From: Chrysomallon squamiferum
Lineage: Eukaryota > Mollusca > Gastropoda > Neomphalida > Peltospiridae
Length of the DNA stretch: 64,000 nucleotides
Assembly (NCBI GenBank): GCA_012295275.1
Contig: CM022677.1
Span: 15,024,983 to 15,088,982 of the forward strand
Direction: 5' to 3'
Shown here: positions 1 to 13,302 of the stretch, one piece after another
Layout of the letters: every line of letters begins with the position of its first letter
How positions within the stretch are numbered: the stretch's first letter is position 1
Translations under genes and position numbers: made by a program
The notes under the pieces: model-generated
What the model saw: only the letters and a program-made list of their open reading frames with translations
Database searches by the model: none
What the model was told of the DNA's origin: nothing

Positions 1-199
1 TTCTTTTTATACACGCGAAATGTATGCTCGTTATAATACAGATCCCTGCTGCCTCTTATTGTGTCAGTATAAATCACTCGAACCTGTTCAGCTGCCTAGA
101 GTTTCCCATTTCCATGCAAAACTTTATACAGGAAAAAACTACAATGCGCAACAGCCTGCTCACTGAAACACATATAAAAATAAAAGATAACAAAACACA

Positions 200-275
200 C
201 ACATAAACACACACACACACACACACACACATATCCACAGACACACACGCACGCACGCACACACACACAGAGAAG
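200..275. repeat. CA/CACG dinucleotide repeat
   Basis: Imperfect CA run with CACG interruptions. The minus-strand open frames here that read as Cys-Val repeats are an artefact of the repeat. Confidence 0.9.
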
Positions 276-2184
276 CGTATTTTCAACTGCTATCCCGAAC
301 AGTAATTTCGTTGGTAAAGAAAACACAACTCGCTCTACCGTAACAAATGGAAATGGAATAATTTAACATGCTAATCAGCATGATAGTTCGTTCTTACCTT
401 TTAACTGCACGCAATGTCAACCAGATTCTAATTAGTTAAATATAACAAAAAAATATCCGGGCTTTTATAAGAAAGAAAAGGAACTCGCGTTATTTGACAA
501 CGTGTTGAACCTTGCCGCTAGACGTCTGTCGCCAGATCATTCTGCAAAACAAGAATCCTCTAGTGATAATTAATTCAGCAGTTCCCAGGCTTAAGATACA
601 AAAGACACAGCAAGGGACATTTACAAGTGGAAGATTCTTCTATCACACTGAAACAAAAATGTGTTCAAAGTTTTTTGAAGAGATGTTTATTGCATTCGTA
701 ACAGTTCATTGAAATTTATCTTAAAACTGCATTAATAATGAATAACGAGACAACAACAGAAATAGAAAAAATAATATTTATTTTTAAAAAAAGTGTATAT
801 TCAAAATTTGGTAGTAAAACTCAGCTGCCTGAAATAAATATAATCTTTCAATTAACAAGAAAAATTACTAAAATAGATAGTCATAGAATTTTATGGTAGT
901 TTGAAAGGATGAGAGAGAGAGAGAGAGAGAGAGAACATATCAACAAGTGAAACAGAAATATAAGTGATATGTTGAAAATCTAAAATGTGCTTAGACCATA
1001 TTTTTACAATAATAATATCAGCTCAAAATATTTATTGTTAGCAAAGATAATAAGACAAAAAAAAAATACAGTATCTCCTTAGAGAATAATATTTAAGTTA
1101 TTCTGTTTTTAAATGAATAATTCAATAAGTAATTAAATAAATACATCTACATTGTTTAACCAGTCAGATGGTTAAACTAATGATTCGAGAACCTGACGTC
1201 GTGTTCAAAATATTAAAATGTGAATCTTTGTTTGAATTAGGTCAATAAAATTGATTATTTGCAATAAAAAGGAAAGAAGAGAAAAGAAATCGCTCATAAC
1301 TGATCCTGCTGAGGCAAACCTTTTTGTGGAACATTTGAATCGGTTTCATTTTTTTATTCTTTTTTTGTTTGTGGTTGTCAGTTTTGTGACGTCAGTTAAG
1401 CGCTGTGAAGACAGTGTTACTGGCGTCCTACACAAAGTAGCTGGAAGTTTCGTAAACAAACTGAAGGGAGCTCGTGTTCTTAAAATCTTTTAAAATCACT
1501 TCATCTGCTGTAACTGATAATTTAATAAGGTAAGAGTTTCTTCACCATGTATGTTTCCCGCTACCTGGAGTATCTGCTATTTTCATAAAGGTTTTGAGAA
1601 TCGATCGCAAAAAGAGCGTCCGAATACTTTGAGCTACAGTATATATCAGTAGATTGTCTAATGTGATCCATCTGCTACAATAGATGTTGATCATATACTT
1701 TGTTTATAATGATGTGTGTATTAAACACTAAACTCTTGGTTTTGTTAATAAACTATATTTATATATAAATATTTTAAATTATATTGAAAATAATATTATA
1801 AAAGTGTTTGGTTTTGTGCCCATACTAGGTGTTTTTTTTTCTTTACTAATCTTTGTTTTCCTTACGTCAAAATATATATCTCTCTCTCTCTCTCTCTCTC
1901 TCTTTCATATACATTTACCTAATGTTAAAAATAAAAATATAAATACATCAGAATCATTGAGTATGCAAGTTCAACTGTATGCAAACCTCTGAATTAGTAA
2001 TTATTCTGTTTCATACTGTTCATTCTGTTTAGTGCCTTAAATCAAACATTATTTCATTTACCTAGTATTTCCTACAGGACTTTATTTAATTTAATTCTTA
2101 ACCGTGGAGTCACTGTTTCCATGACAGACATTGGTTTTATTTTTTTTATCTATTAAACCTGTAAGCTTTAAGAGTATATTTTTA

Positions 2185-2186
<2 letters not shown>

Positions 2187-2227
<41 letters not shown>

Positions 2228-2228
2228 C
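2187..2228. repeat. CA microsatellite
   Basis: A CA run of about 20 units with one interruption. The second copy of the segment carries a longer run at about 16275-16320. Confidence 0.9.
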
Positions 2229-2915
2229 CCATATAGACCACATTCCACTATTCTGAGAGTCTGATTAGAATAAAACATCAATATAATCTATGATATAAAC
2301 CGCAGGACTATCTGCAAGAACAAATAACAAAATAATCTTGCTCTGTTTTATTTCTCTTGATTTTTTTTTTTTTATAGTTGCCTCTATTTATTTATTTAGT
2401 TATTTTTTAATTACTATTATTATTATTATTATTTTGCGCCAATATTTGTAATCAGAGTATTTTTTAAAAAATTTCTTAAAGATATTATGCTGCTTTTTAT
2501 GTTCACTAGCGTTGTCTATATATTTTGCTTGAGAAATATTTATTAGTTTAGTAGGGTATAGTAATTGTATACTTTTTACTATTTATCACGTGAAACTGGG
2601 TACAGAGGACACTTGTCTAAACCAGACGTATGTATATGTAAAAACAAAACAAATATATAATATATCGAGTTACCGAAAATAGCACAATGTACCAAAACCA
2701 AGTTTTATTTAGTGCTGGAAAAAGTTTTTTTTTTTTTTTTTTACTTTATAAATATTTTGCATAATTCTCTATCAAGATTATATATATTTACATATGTAAC
2801 AGTGATTTAGAAAAATCATTATAATCCTCCATAATGTATAATAATTGTTTAATAATTGTTTAATAATAAAATTTTTTAATTATTTGAAAGAGATTATAAT
2901 TTTAGTTTAGAATAT

Positions 2916-3115
2916 NNNNNNNNNNNNNNNNNNNNNNNNNNNNNNNNNNNNNNNNNNNNNNNNNNNNNNNNNNNNNNNNNNNNNNNNNNNNNNNNNNNNN
3001 NNNNNNNNNNNNNNNNNNNNNNNNNNNNNNNNNNNNNNNNNNNNNNNNNNNNNNNNNNNNNNNNNNNNNNNNNNNNNNNNNNNNNNNNNNNNNNNNNNNN
3101 NNNNNNNNNNNNNNN
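2916..3115. other. Assembly gap, exactly 200 N
   Basis: An exact 200-N run is a fixed-size placeholder between contigs, not a measured distance. The true separation is unknown and may be negative, since both sides belong to overlapping duplicated material. Confidence 0.98.
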
Positions 3116-3880
3116 ATATTACAGACTGTGGTATGTACTATCCTGTCAGTGAGTCTGATCAAGGCAGTGTATACAGACTGTGGCATGTATCCAGTATATT
3201 ACAGTCTGGAATGTACTACCCCCTGTATGTGAATCTGTTTGTTGAAGGCAGTGCTCTGTGTGAAAAGTATATTACAGAATGGTATGTACTACCCCTGTCA
3301 GTGAGTCTGTTTGTTGAAGGCAGTGACTGTGTCAAGTATATTACAGTGTGGTATGTACTACCTGTCAGTGAGTCTGTCTGTTAAAAGCAGTCAAAACTGT
3401 CTAGTATATTACAGACTGTGGTATATACTATTCTTTCAGTTTGTTCAAGGCAGTGCATTTTATGCCAGAATATTACAGACTGTGGTATGTACAATCCTGT
3501 GAGTCTGTTTGTTCAAGGCAGTTCTTCGTGTCTAGTATATTACAGACTCTGGTATATACTATCCTGAGAGTGAGCCTGTTGGTTGAAGGCAGTGTCGTGT
3601 CTAGTATATTACAGACTGTGGTATGTACTACCCTGTCACTGAGTCTGTTCAAGGCAGTACGCCGTGTCTTGTATATTACAGACTGTGGTATGTACTACCC
3701 TGTCACTGAGTCTGTTCAAGGCAGTATGCCGTGTCTAGTATATTACAGATTGTGGTATGTACTATCGTGTCAATGAATCTGTTTGTTCAAGGCAGTGCAC
3801 TATGTTTATTACCCATGTGATATGTACTACCCTGTCAGTCTGTTTGTTCAAGGCAGTGCGTCGTGTCTATTTATTTTAAA
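3116..3880 (+). repeat. Minisatellite, about 63-75 bp unit, about 11 copies
   Basis: Each unit contains a TATTACAGACTGTGGTATGT core, then CCTGTCAGTGAGTCTGTTTG and CAAGGCAGTG. Units differ by small indels and substitutions. The array begins at the first base after the gap, so its left edge is unknown and it may have caused the contig break. Open frames across it are products of the repetition and not genes. Confidence 0.9.
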
Positions 3881-4440
3881 ATACTTTAAATTTTGACATG
3901 TTTTTAATGTAAAATGAGTTTTTCCGCATATATTCAAGTCTGCAATCAACACTAAATAATTTCTCCATATTATTTAAGTTAAAAAACTAATTAACTGTCT
4001 CACATGAATAAAGTATTATAAAATGTTCACCTAGGTAATAAAATTTTAAAACCCAAGCAAATAATAAAAACACATCCACAAAAACATGCTCACACACTGA
4101 CACACAAAACACCCACCCAAGGTAAAAGTGCTTTACCATATTAACACATGGTGGAGAGGAAGTTTCCTATCTGTTTATCAGTGAGTTTCTTTCTAAACAA
4201 AAACATTTTACACAGTAACTGTAATAATCACTAACACCAATTTTATATTTGTCTGCACCTGACACTAGAATGGAAACAGGACAAGAACAGTTTTATCTCG
4301 TTGTTATTGTAAGTGTGGTTTATGTAGCCCTGCAGACATTTGGTGCAGAACAAGTGTCCTCGATACAGAACTCACAGCTTGTCGGAAATTTCCATACAAA
4401 GTCAGCACAAAAGAATATCATCGGAATCTGAAGCTGTTGC
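3881..4440. other. AT-rich sequence, no gene seen
   Basis: No exon with credible splice borders was recognised on either strand. A short plus-strand frame at 4249-4431 contains a hydrophobic stretch but has no supporting context. Confidence 0.5.
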
Positions 4441-4454
4441 CATATCTGTTAACA

Positions 4455-4612
4455 ATAAAAATAAAAATAATAACAACAACAACAACAACAACAACAACAG
4501 CAGCAGCAACAGCAGCTACAGCAGCAGCAGTAGCAAGGATATGGAACAAGACTTGAGAAGATAAAAAAGAAAATACAGAGAAAGGAAAATGTAAGAAAAC
4601 AAAAGAAAAAGA

Positions 4613-4672
<60 letters not shown>
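4455..4672. repeat. AAC, CAG and AAT trinucleotide repeats
   Basis: A run of AAC units at about 4470-4500 passes into CAG/CAA units to about 4535. A separate AAT run of about 19 units lies at about 4616-4672. The frames reading as Asn, Ser, Val or Ile runs are repeat-derived. Confidence 0.9.
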
Positions 4673-4677
<5 letters not shown>

Positions 4678-5023
4678 CGACAAAAAAAACAACCAACACA
4701 ATGCCATCCTTATTTAAGTACATCAGTGAAAACAAAGATCTGAATAAATTCTGAAGAGCTCTCAATTCAGCAACAAATAATTTACATTATTTTTTCTTAC
4801 AAAATATCTAAATTAACAGCCTTTTTCAACAATGTATATCTGATTAGGGCTAATAAGAAAAATAAAAAATACAAGTAATGAGATAACAGTTAACATTAGC
4901 TTCTGACAAAAATATTACATTCTGATTATTTTTCACCTTAATTTCTATACAAATATCATTATCATCTTTGTCAGTTAAAGAGTGACACATGTGAATGGAT
5001 AACAAAAGACAGTGTCAACTCAC

Positions 5024-6806
5024 TTGATCTCTTCAAGTTCTGTTTGATATTGTTTGTGTGATTGTTTAATGTTCCCAACATGAGTAACCATTACCTCCAT
5101 TGTACAATTGAGTCTCATCTCCTACAAAAACACACACACTTATATTTGTACTGATTTTACTTGTAGAATTCTCTGGTTATTAATTATTGCTCCTTTTATA
5201 AATAAATAAAAATAAATAAATAAAATAAAGTAAAAAAGTTAGAGTAAAGTAAAAAGAATCTTAAAATCAGACTGCCATTTCATGGCAGGTGTCTTTATAA
5301 CTGAACAAATAATTAGTCCTTAGTGATTCTATGGATTCTTTCAATAAATGAGATATTACATGGCAGACAAAGCATCAGTATACAATAATTGCTAATCATT
5401 TTCATGATTTTACAAAAACAAATATATTGCATTTTTATGTATGTTGCTTAATTCAGTGTAAGAAAACTATTTTGCAAAAGACTGAAGAAATATTTAAAAC
5501 TGAAATAAAATGGAAAGGTTTGCAATGAATAATGTAATTAAATACCTGCTGGACAGCACCAAATACTTCAACTCTACTGGAGACTCGAGCTACTCTTTGT
5601 TCCAGTATATCAATCTGAGTTTGTATTTATCAACAATTTCTTGAATATTTTTGTCCCTAACAAGCTGATTTAACTTCTGAAAATAAACAGTTTAAATCCA
5701 CAGTTTAGTATATTAGTTTCTTCAGTTCCTATAAATACATGAAGAAAGATCTGAATGTCTTTCAGTAAATACTAACATTTCCTTGTTATAAAACAGTTCA
5801 ATAAATTAAAACAGCATGAATCAATATAATTATAGTAAACTAAAAATTGAAACATAATCTTTTTTAAATCTTTTGTTTTGTATTCTAATGATGCAGTTAT
5901 CAATTCAAATTATTTACTGAAAAATAATCTAAAGAGATAAAAAACACGTCTAAAATAAAGATGAATTTGATACACATAATTACGAATTTTTCATTCAGAA
6001 ACACCTTCAACAAAATTAACATAAATCTGTTTTTCTTTATGAACTGATTTCACACATACCTCAACATTATTCCTTAAGCCATGTAGTTCTTAGTCCAAGT
6101 TCTTTTCAGCAATGTCCCACGATCTTTCTTGACTCTCTTTTCTCTGCTCTTGAGTTAATTTGTCCATCTTGAAGGTCAGGAACTTAGTGTAGTTAAAATA
6201 CCAAAAATAAACTGTAATATATAAATTCAATCAAATGCTAATGTAAGAACAATCAAGTCACATTACACTGAAAATAATAAAGTATGTTAATAAAATAATA
6301 AGCAGACATTTCATTAGTTGGACATCATTTTGTAACTAGGAAACATAAATTCCCTGATAGTCTGAGCAAGAGATACATATTCTGTGTGTACATGAGTGAG
6401 TGTGCGTGTGTGTTTGTTTGATTTATAACATTTCTATCTATAATGTGGCTTTTTAAATAGGAAAACTATCTCTTTTCATAAGCTTGTTATTTCATTTTCA
6501 GACTAAACTGAGTGAAGATTGTCTAGTGTAATAAGTTAAAGATAAATGTGTAAGAAGAAAAAGTATTACTACATTTAATAAAAACTAAAAGCATCCACCA
6601 TCTCCAAAACAAAGAACCTACACTAACTGAATAAATAATCATTTTTCACATATGTATTGTTTATCACACTGAAAGATCTCAATGGCAAAAATTGTTTATA
6701 TCATTAATCTAAAATAACAAGTAAATCACATCTTTAAGAAAAATTCTAATTAAAAGCAGAATAGAAATTTACTCACTTTGATTTCTTCATCTGATAAGTT
6801 GGTGAA
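5024..6806 (-). pseudogene. IRAG/MRVI1-LRMP-like coiled-coil gene, four decayed exons
   Basis: Four consecutive minus-strand exons have GT/AG borders: 6806-6777 (FTNLSDEEIK), 6182-6060 (starts FLTFKMDKLT, later ERSWDIAEKNL), 5676-5546 (includes RVARVSSRVEVFGAVQQ) and 5121-5024 (includes MEVMVTHVGNIKQ, ends ELEEI). The first three junctions keep phase 0. The order and motifs resemble the coiled-coil region of inositol 1,4,5-trisphosphate receptor-associated proteins (IRAG1/IRAG2, also MRVI1/LRMP), which anchor at the ER; this rests on recalled family patterns, not alignment. Two lesions are visible: an in-frame TAA at 6090-6092 and a one-base loss near 5623-5624. No C-terminal membrane segment was found below 5024. 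It is either a real unprocessed pseudogene or a gene damaged by assembly error. Confidence 0.6.
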
Positions 6807-7797
6807 CTGAAATAAAAATATACAGCTGAGACAGTTGTCCTAAATCATTGTCAAAAATTCCACAATAAGGACTAATGATTATTTTTAAGAACTGTTAGTG
6901 AATCACAACAATTTGACAGAACTTGAACTAAAAAATAATTTACAGTGACACATGATAACTATATCATAATAGATACCAATGCTTTTCAGTTCTAATGACA
7001 AAATGTTAATGTCATTCTGCACTAGGTATGTGAATTCAGTCATTATGATTACATGCTGCATTGGAACACTTAGAACTGATTCTATACATCTAATTTTAGA
7101 TTTGATTAAAAATATAAGTTAATAATCTGGCTACAGCATTAAATTTATCCACAATAATAATCTTTTAATCCCAAAAGATAACGAGAATTCTAATTAATTA
7201 ATAATAATAAATTGCTAATGTTTTGAATGAGATGATATAATTAATTCATAAAAAATATATATATATATCAGATTTGAATCCTGAACGAAATAATTCAGAC
7301 AATCGTATGATACTGCAACACTGACAAGGAAACTAATCACCTCTATGTCATCTCATATATAAAGTTTTCACTGGTAGGAAACAGTTGTAAGGATTTACAC
7401 CTGCTTCTTCCTTATCAGTGGCAGTTTATAACATAATTACCACCAACTTGATGTCTGTGCATTTGGAAGGTACATTTTTCAGGAATATCGTGGAATTTTT
7501 ATAAAACAGAATCAGGAAATGAAGTACTGGTTTTTACATGTTTGTTTTATTTTAATTATTATTTTTCTTATTGTTGTGGTGGTGGTGGTTGTTGCTGTTG
7601 CTATTATTACTATTCATGTTGTTGTTACATATTTATAAATAATTATTTAAAATTCTATTTTTCTTCATTAAAAAAAATCAAAAAATAAATTTAATATCCC
7701 TTCATTTCCCTGCAAAAATATAAATTAAGAACATTTAAAGATATCAAACAAACTACATAAGTATACAATCTACTGATGTGTCTATTGTCTGACTTAT

Positions 7798-7948
7798 CTG
7801 AAAGGTCTTCCAAGGTAGTTAGGAAAATCCTCTGAAATGCTGGACATCACAACATCCAAAGTTTGTGCTGGTGGTATGATAGCTATATTTAAACAACTAT
7901 CTTGTTTCATGTGCAAGTCACTGTTTTCTACTATTTAGCCAGATTTGT
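7798..7948 (-). pseudogene. Decayed exon, paralogue of 62087-62249
   Basis: Read on the minus strand this block contains SCLNIAI, PPAQTLD and, after a frame change, PAFQRIFLTTLEDLS, matching the exon at 62087-62249. Relative to that copy it has lost part of its 5' half, carries stop codons near the start and holds an extra 10 bases after the TTGGAT stretch that shift the frame. The expected donor reads ATAAGT in place of GTAAGT at 7792-7797. Flanking intron sequence is also related (7549 to about 8780 against 61890 to about 62800), so this is a DNA-level duplicate and not a retrocopy. The family is not recognised. Confidence 0.6.
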
Positions 7949-9216
7949 CTAAATAAACAAATATAAAACAAAAGTATTAAAAATCTGGTATAATTTTCTT
8001 ATGTGATTAATTAATTTATCATAAATATAATTTTCTGCTATACACTGAAACAAACATAATACTTCTTCACAGCCATCTGGACTTATATACTATTAGTTAG
8101 AATCATCCAGACTATAACAAAAAAATACCTCTACACCTCTACACCATTACTATCTGATCTACTTAGTAAAAATAGGATGATCCTGTAACCAGACCAAAGA
8201 ATGTAAACAAACATACCGTAATTACATTATTTATGTTTACTTTTCAAATAGTAAATGTCAAGCTTTAATTTCTCAGTCATAAGTAGGACTATTTTAATAA
8301 TGATTTTTTCTTTCACTATATTGGGAAAATGGTATAACAAATGAGATAGAAATATATCAAAGAATTTTCTCAATCTGACGCTTATCAACTTAATATTATA
8401 TTTACTGGCTCAACAACTCTATTTTTTCTTATCACAGACTAGAAATGTATGCTTATTTTGCATAATAAAATCTTTTGTGAGAACAAATTCATATATATAG
8501 TTGACCAGATTCATATTTCAGCTTATAAAGGAAAACATGTATTGATCATTAACCTTTGACGTAAAATTTAAAAATATTCTTCAGAAACTCATCATTTTTT
8601 TAACATCCCAGTCATCCAAACAGAACTTTGGTATGATTTGGCGACTGGCCATTACAAGCCCTGCATTGATATGTACATATGTACTTAAACACATTACTAT
8701 TATTACCATTATTTATTATTATAAAACATATCCAGACTACTTACTTCAGAACATGTAGTAGTAGTAATAATAATAAGATAAAAAAGGGGGAAGTAAAATA
8801 AAACAAAACAAAATGTAAATAAATAAATTACAATTAACAATTAGTAAATTTTAAGCTATGGTCTGTCTTCTATCTATCTGTCTTCTTTCTGATTATTCCA
8901 TTTTTACTATCTGTCTAACTATAATATTATGATTACTTATTAAGCCGACTGTTTCTCATGCAGTCTGTATAATCTACATCTATGTATCAATCCATCATCT
9001 ATCTTTCATCTGTCAGTGTCTATAGACATTTAAAACATTTTTTATTGAAGTTAAAATAAACAATCTTTATCACTTAACCTGTTCTATAATTCTAAATATA
9101 CAGTGAGCTTCTCTTTAAAGTAAATATTTTGAAATCATCTCTCAGATTCAGTTATCTGGTATACCTTTACCTTCACCCGATTTTCTCTAATAAATTTATT
9201 TAAAAAGGGCACTTAC

Positions 9217-9363
9217 CTGGAAACCCATCCATATTTCTTCCTATCTACTGCGCTTCTTGTTTACAATAAAAGTTGACATAATCTTTACACCTCTTCTTTT
9301 CAATATCAGTCTGTGATGTAGATAATAGCACATCTCCTTAATTTCAGGAGTTCTCACTTCTTC
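9217..9363 (-). pseudogene. Candidate exon upstream of the IRAG-like exons, disrupted
   Basis: An acceptor (AAATAG) at the right edge and a perfect donor (CAG|GTAAGT) at 9216-9211 bound 147 bases. One frame reads EVRTPEIKEMCYYLHHRL and continues basic, but meets TAG before the donor; a frame one base over reads SAVDRKKYGWVS up to the donor. One indel would therefore explain the break. It lies on the same strand as, and upstream of, the coiled-coil exons and may be part of the same dead gene. The product is not recognised. Confidence 0.4.
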
Positions 9364-9782
9364 CTATTTAATAGAAAAAAAACAAAAAAAAAATACATTA
9401 ATCTTCACTTTTCACTATGGACTGTGCTTTTTATAAAGTTAAAATTGAGATTTAATGTGCTGCTTTATCAGCTTTCCCAAAACTTAAATAAGGAAAAAGT
9501 AATAACACATTAAAACAATTATTTTTTTTTTTTGTAAGTTTCACATTAATTATGGACTGTGAAGAATGTATATTTTACTCAGTTTACTTTTTCACTGTTG
9601 ATTATAAAATTATTATACTCTTATACCACCATAAAATTTCAAAAATAAGTTTTTATTGTTATTGTGAATGAAACTGGTTTGGAAAATCAATATTTATATA
9701 TCTTCCATTGTTAATAATGAAACATGCATAGATTGTTCAATATTAATTTTCATATTGCATTCTTATTTATTTATTTTAAATT

Positions 9783-9788
9783 TTCTGA

Positions 9789-9851
<63 letters not shown>

Positions 9852-9855
9852 AATA
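9783..9855. repeat. AAT then AATA microsatellite
   Basis: About 12 AAT units followed by about 9 AAAT units. Further AT-rich simple sequence follows at 9980-10040. Confidence 0.9.
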
Positions 9856-11655
9856 AAAGCTAAAAAAAAAGTTTGTTTGGGTCAAATTTCTGTTGTTTTA
9901 GAAAATGAGAACTGATATAAACATACAATCTTAGAGGTACTTAGTTCCGAATCGTGAGCGTTCCCAATCGTTTGTCTTTATTTTATTATTTTATTATTTT
10001 TTTATTATTATTATTATTATTATTTATTTATTTTTTTTGTAGTATGCCTACCTTGATGTCATTAACATTATTAATAAGTGAATATTTCTTATCAGCGAAC
10101 TCAAAATGATCTGTTATCGTTCAATGCTAAACGAAGATAAAAATGTGAATATCGAGAACGCTTCCATACTAATGTGACATTTTATTAACAGAACTTGTTT
10201 CACAGAACAGCTAAGTAGGAGTAATTTTACACGGCGTTAGGAAAATAATTTACGTTACATGTTTTATGTTGTAAACAGAGGCGTAGCTGTAATATTATGT
10301 ATTGAAAACACAGTATTGAAAAATAGAGATATTGTTTTTTAATTAACAATATTAGATAATTTTATTTTGCATAATAAATAAATAAATAATAAGCTTAATG
10401 TTTCATTAACAGGTATAACGTATCTAACAAGTTGAATAATGAATCAACGTTTAATAATGCGGAAACCTTTATCTCAATAATCTTAGACTTGAAGAGCTCA
10501 TAAAAAGTTGTTGTCTGAGAATGAGATTTATCTTTCCGCATTATTCTCGTTTTTTTTTTATTAAGATAGTAGAATTACAGATGAGAGGTGAGAGGCTAGA
10601 TTAAGATGAATTAATTTCACCATGTTATTGATATTTGAAAGTGCATCTTTCTTAAAAGTCTAGAACATAGAGAAACATTAATAGACGTTTTTATTATTAA
10701 AAGTAAAGTGAAAAGGCGAGGATGCGCGAGATGAATCTTGTTTATTATAACACAAGTTCTGTAAATATACTGCGCTATTACAGATTAATTCTTAATTAAC
10801 TGTAGAAAGTGATAATCTATTATCTCCCCTAAAAATTAATTACATTATTAGACAATTAATATTCAACTAGGAATAATCTAGAGAGCTATATATAAATGTA
10901 AAACATTATGGTTCTTTCGCTGAATTTAAATGTATTAGTATAAACAGGTCTGGTTGAAGCAAATATACTGTAAATATTGTGGTTCAGTTCCATTATATGT
11001 GGCAAACAGCTCTCACCATAATAAAATATAATGTTATTTTTGGGGTCAAAACTTACTAATAAAAAAATTATTAAAATGATTCTGATAAAAGAATGGTGAA
11101 AACTGAGTTACTCTTTATTTAAACAGGAACATCTTTTTGTTTTTTACTGCAAAACAAAGGACATTTCAATTGCAGTTTACAGGGACAAACTTAGTATTCT
11201 ATGAGATAAAACACAAAATAATTAACTTAATATTAATATTAATCTCGAAGATCCTTCAGTATTTTCAGAATACAGTGAACCTCTCCCAATGTTTTTTGCG
11301 GTGTTTATACATTGTTTTTACTGAAGTTTTAGTTACAGGTGCATCTGTACTTATCACTGTAATCTGAGCGGTAGATAGGTAGGTGGATAGATAGATAGAT
11401 AGACAGACAGACAGATAGATAGAGAGTGAGACAGAGAGAAATATAGAGAGATAAATCCATACAGACAAATAGAAAAACCCAAAACTGAACTGAATAATTA
11501 AAATGACCAATAAAAGAAAAGATGTGAAAAGCGAGGTTAATGTGATATTATATAATAATACATGTACAAACATTTTCTTACAAGTTCATTTACCTATGAA
11601 ATGTAAAATGTCTATCTCTATATGCATCCCTAGCTATCTGTGTGTGTGTGTGTGA

Positions 11656-11695
<40 letters not shown>

Positions 11696-13290
11696 CTTTT
11701 ATCTTTGTATCTATTTATCTGTTGATAATTGTTTCTTTCTTTATAATGAGGACAGTACTACTATCTGACATAACGACATTAACGATAAAAACAACAACAA
11801 TAATTGCAGTAAACAGTTATATTAAAGAAACTGTAAGCTTATCCTTTTATTTCATAGGAGAATCACAAAAGACATTTTATTACATTATAAACTAAAATGA
11901 TCATTAAAATAATTACTGTAGATTAAAATGATGATATTTACTCATGGACAATACCTGAATTTGGAGAAATATACAGCGTACTGTTACTCAGTAAATTTTT
12001 GAATTATCAAACATAGACGAAACGTTTAATGTGATATTCCGTTATATCCACGTCATATTAATTACACGAGAATCTCTTGTTTATGGAACCGCAATGTATA
12101 ATCACAAATACAAAAACGACTTCGATATTAATATTAATGAATAAATTATGTTATTAATGAAAACTGAAGTATGCACTGCGCTCATGTTAATAGGGGCTTA
12201 CAGTCTCAACTACAAACTATTCTGATAACGAGAATAAATGATAAAAACGTTTTCTTCTTTTTTATTTTAACATTGATGATCTTGAGATATCCCGTTTATT
12301 TTATAACACAAACACTTTTTATACGAATGACTTAGGACTGTGCAAAAATAACATATTTTTATTTAAGAATACTGCTATTTACACTATAATTTTTTGTAAG
12401 ACGCAATTTAATTCCGAATTTATGTAGTTTACGTGGGAAATTAATGTTATATTTTGTTATGTACATCACAGAATATAGCGATACTAATTTTTTATATTTT
12501 AGGAAAAGCCCAGAATCTTCGTTATATTATGGAATGTCCTTCCTGATTTCATTTCTTTTTCTATACTGTTACTAATAAAATAAAAGTTATCAGCATAAAC
12601 TCTAATTATCAATATAATTTCTTATTTATATCAACCTAATCCAGCATCTTTTCACTTTTATTCTTGTTATTTTAATAAGACAATGGACGTTAGTCTGGAA
12701 ACAGCTGAATTTTTAAAAATATTCGGTTAATATTACTGCTTCACCTTTTATTGTAATTTACAGCGTAGTATTAGATCTGCGTAACTGTATTATCGAAGAA
12801 ATCCTAAATATCTAAATATCTAAAACATCATGTAAACTACAAAACTCTTTTTCCATTATGCCGTGTAAAAATCATCACTATAATAGTATTCTTAACAAAA
12901 TGTTCGTTTATTACATATCAATCACACTGTATTCATAAAAACATAATTTGTAGAGAACTCAATAAAATACCACGTTAATATATTTGTCATTATGTATTTG
13001 TCATCTGACCCTGGACGTAGAAAAAACGTGTACAAATGGTGTGAAAATGAATTCTACGTCGCGGGATATCTTGTTAATATATCTTCACTGTATCTTTGCG
13101 ACGCAGAAAAACTTGTATAAATGGTGCTAGAATGAATTCTACGTCGCAGGATTTGTTGTTAATATATCTGTATCTTTGACACGTGTATCTTTGGGTTAAT
13201 ATACGACACTCTATCTTTGGGACGTAGACAAAATTGTGTACTAATTAGGATCTATCTACGTCTCGGTACTCATTAAATTCCCTTTTACCT
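9856..13290. other. AT-rich non-coding stretch
   Basis: Apart from a GATA/GACA run at about 11375-11425 and a GT run at 11639-11694, I see only AT-rich sequence. No exon, transposon terminus or RNA gene was recognised. Near 13015-13220 there is a loose repetition of blocks containing ACGTCG/GGATAT and TTAATATATCT, spaced about 70-90 bases apart. Confidence 0.5.
11639..11694. repeat. GT microsatellite
   Basis: GT run of about 27 units with one interruption. Confidence 0.9.
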
Positions 13291-13302
13291 GGTTGACATT
13301 GT

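Larger units (their letters stand above)
1..2915. repeat. Contig A end, duplicate of 13973-17021
   Basis: The first base matches 13973 and the last matches 17021, running in the same direction over the whole stretch with scattered substitutions and short indels. The largest differences are in simple repeats: the GA run at about 911-934 has about 12 units against about 36 in the other copy, and the CT run at about 1879-1903 has about 12 against about 35. The copy stops exactly at the 200-N gap. No convincing gene lies here: the first 70 bases are the edge of the MULE relic described at 13303-14060, and the rest is AT-rich sequence with CA, GA, CT and T runs. A weak tRNA-like stretch with A-box and B-box resemblance lies at about 1155-1215. 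An unmerged allele is the likeliest explanation. Confidence 0.9.

Noticed and set aside
4418-4765. Minus-strand ORF with a long hydrophobic stretch as the missing membrane anchor of the IRAG-like gene
   Set aside because: The hydrophobic residues are Ile and Val runs encoded by AAT and AAC microsatellites.
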